A model generated the notes under the pieces. It made no database searches. It saw only the letters and a list, made by a program, of their open reading frames with translations, and had not been told where the DNA came from. Positions 5,791 through 6,562 of a DNA stretch of 6,562 nucleotides are shown here, in pieces. The translations under genes were made by a program, and so were the position numbers. The DNA is from Holosporales bacterium (GTDB lineage: Bacteria > Pseudomonadota > Alphaproteobacteria > BNTO01). How positions within the stretch are numbered: position 1 is the stretch's first letter; each line of letters starts with the position of its first letter. The DNA is taken from NCBI GenBank assembly GCA_031257945.1, contig JAIRNU010000090.1, forward strand, positions 1 through 6,562, in the 5' to 3' direction.

Positions 5791-5940
5791 ACGCATCCCC
5801 TGGATTGCCTGGGGACTGAAGAGGCGCGGGCTGTACCCTCTGATTTCTAGGGGGGTTGATGCGGCGGCCCTGTATCCTCTGAGTTTCTTGGAGGGTTAAG
5901 GCGACGCTGGCTGTATCCCCTGATTTTTGGGGCTTTCAAA
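5791..5940. repeat. Four ~40-bp tandem repeats, each with a short hairpin
   Basis: Four degenerate units begin near 5791, 5831, 5870 and 5911 (period 39-41). Three share CTGTAYCC at the start and all share a CTG-ATT-like loop. Each unit has a 4-bp stem: CCCC/GGGG (5797-5800 with 5811-5814), CCCT/AGGG (5836-5839 with 5849-5852), CCTC/GAGG (5876-5879 with 5891-5894) and CCCC/GGGG (5917-5920 with 5929-5932). Loop lengths are 8-11 nt. The array runs up to the 3' flank of the second intron copy. It is not a CRISPR array: units are directly adjacent and diverged, with no spacers. Confidence 0.8.
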
Positions 5941-5956
5941 TATTCGCAAAGCATTA

Positions 5957-6562
5957 GTCGAGTCGGCCAGGGGAGTTTCACCCCTAGCCTCTCACAGATT
6001 CGTACGTGATAGTCTCCCATCATACGGCTCTTGTTATTCCCTCACAGTACCTAATGGCACCGCGATGCTTGTTTGTCGTCCCAGTAACTCCTGCGTCAGA
6101 GCTCTTCGTACCTCCTGTTGTCACAGTTTCCTTCAAGCTTCTTTCACAGTTTCCTTTGACTCGAACCGAATAACTGGTCCCCTTCGCTCCTCATCGCTTT
6201 CACGAAGCATCATCACTACTACGAGACCATCCGTCCCTGCAGGCTCTGCCTTTTCCAGACCAAGTTGACCCTGCATGTTCTCAAGTTGAGTGTTTAAGGC
6301 CTACCACATGCTCGTTCCATCTTTACACCGTTCGCCGAATGGCCTTTTCAAGACCTCTAGCTACCCTCAATCTGCCCGTAAATCGTGATACCTTTGACGA
6401 AGTCTCATAATTTTCGATGCCTAATCAATGGTTCGCTTGCGCTACCTTCACATGGCCCACCTGACTCCTTATGGAGCCTTACTCCACAACCGCTCAATAC
6501 CAACCGCTTTCGCAAATCAGCACCGTGTGGTGGTTTCCCAATAATTGGGTTTGGCAAATCAT
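5957..6562 (-). mobile_element. Group II intron lacking its maturase ORF (partial, runs off the window)
   Basis: Read on the minus strand, the sequence has domain-I-like elements: GTAGCGCAAGCGAACC near 6450, and CTCGTAGTAGT near 6225, which matches the segment before domain II in lactococcal-type introns. A stretch GAAGAGCTCTGACGC near 6100 then leads within about 60 nt to GAGGGAATAACAAGAGCCG and domain V. A normal intron would carry a maturase ORF of over 1 kb in domain IV; here it is missing. Domain VI pairs GGCTAGGGG with CCCCTGGCC, and the 3' end is probably at GAC, near 5957. The 5' GTGYG end is not identified and may lie beyond 6562. A 13-bp direct repeat (6121-6133 and 6144-6156) lies within the intron. 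Confidence 0.83.
5997..6030 (-). ncRNA. Group II intron domain V with altered catalytic helix
   Basis: The 34-nt domain V has GAGCCGTAT, a GAGA tetraloop, an AC bulge and a closing strand GTACGAATC. In the other copy that strand is GTACGGTTC. The two changes (G to A, T to A) lie opposite C4 and G3 of the AGC triad and break both pairs. Domain V is the catalytic centre, so this copy is probably splicing-deficient. Confidence 0.88.

Noticed and set aside
5333..5899. 188-codon plus-strand frame rich in Cys and His
   Set aside because: It begins at TTG without a ribosome site, runs through the terminator-like hairpin, the palindrome and the tandem repeats, and has no recognisable motif. It is probably a chance open frame.
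5791..5940. CRISPR array
   Set aside because: The repeats are contiguous and diverged, without unique spacers, and there are no cas genes.
21..6053. 12-mer TCACAGTACCTA shared between 21-32 and 6042-6053
   Set aside because: A 12-base match is expected by chance in a window of this size when both strands are considered, and the flanks do not align.

Overview
The window looks like a piece of chromosome from a Gram-negative bacterium with a genome worn by mobile DNA, possibly a host-associated alphaproteobacterium. The Gram-negative call rests on an outer-membrane-type lipoprotein next to a GspF/PilC-type inner-membrane protein. The host-associated guess rests on two dead group II intron copies, an insertion sequence, low coding density at both ends and a proline-rich exported protein of no recognised family. 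No rRNA, tRNA or taxonomic marker is present, so the lineage is an inference only.

Layout. Positions 1-347 hold unexplained sequence followed by the 3' end of a group II intron: an apparent maturase C-terminus, then the first 21 nt of domain V. A 992-bp IS630-family element (348-1339) sits inside domain V, with a TA target duplication and a transposase split by an apparent -1 frameshift. The rest of domain V and domain VI resume at 1342-1395. Positions 1396-1820 contain no gene I can support, apart from a weak promoter candidate. The central block has three good genes: a Q/P/M-rich lipoprotein (1821-2489), a GspF/PilC-type secretion or pilus platform protein (2532-3689) in the same direction, and a convergent exported protein (3693-5009, minus strand) whose stop codon lies 3 bp from that of the platform gene. 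Positions 5010-5940 contain no confident gene but are rich in structure: two tiny overlapping ORFs, a terminator-like hairpin, a 62-bp palindrome inside a possible 120-bp inverted-repeat element, and four ~40-bp tandem repeats whose short hairpins show compensatory changes. From 5957 to the window end, on the minus strand, lies a second group II intron copy that has lost its maturase ORF and carries two substitutions opposite the catalytic triad in domain V.

How the parts relate. The lipoprotein and the platform protein probably form a small envelope or secretion operon, but no ATPase, pilin, prepilin peptidase or secretin lies in the window. The exported protein may be a substrate or surface factor, which is unproven; a C8 tract in its coding sequence could make it switchable. 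The two intron copies are in opposite orientation and share about 78 nt around domains V-VI, so they form inverted arms around the central genes.
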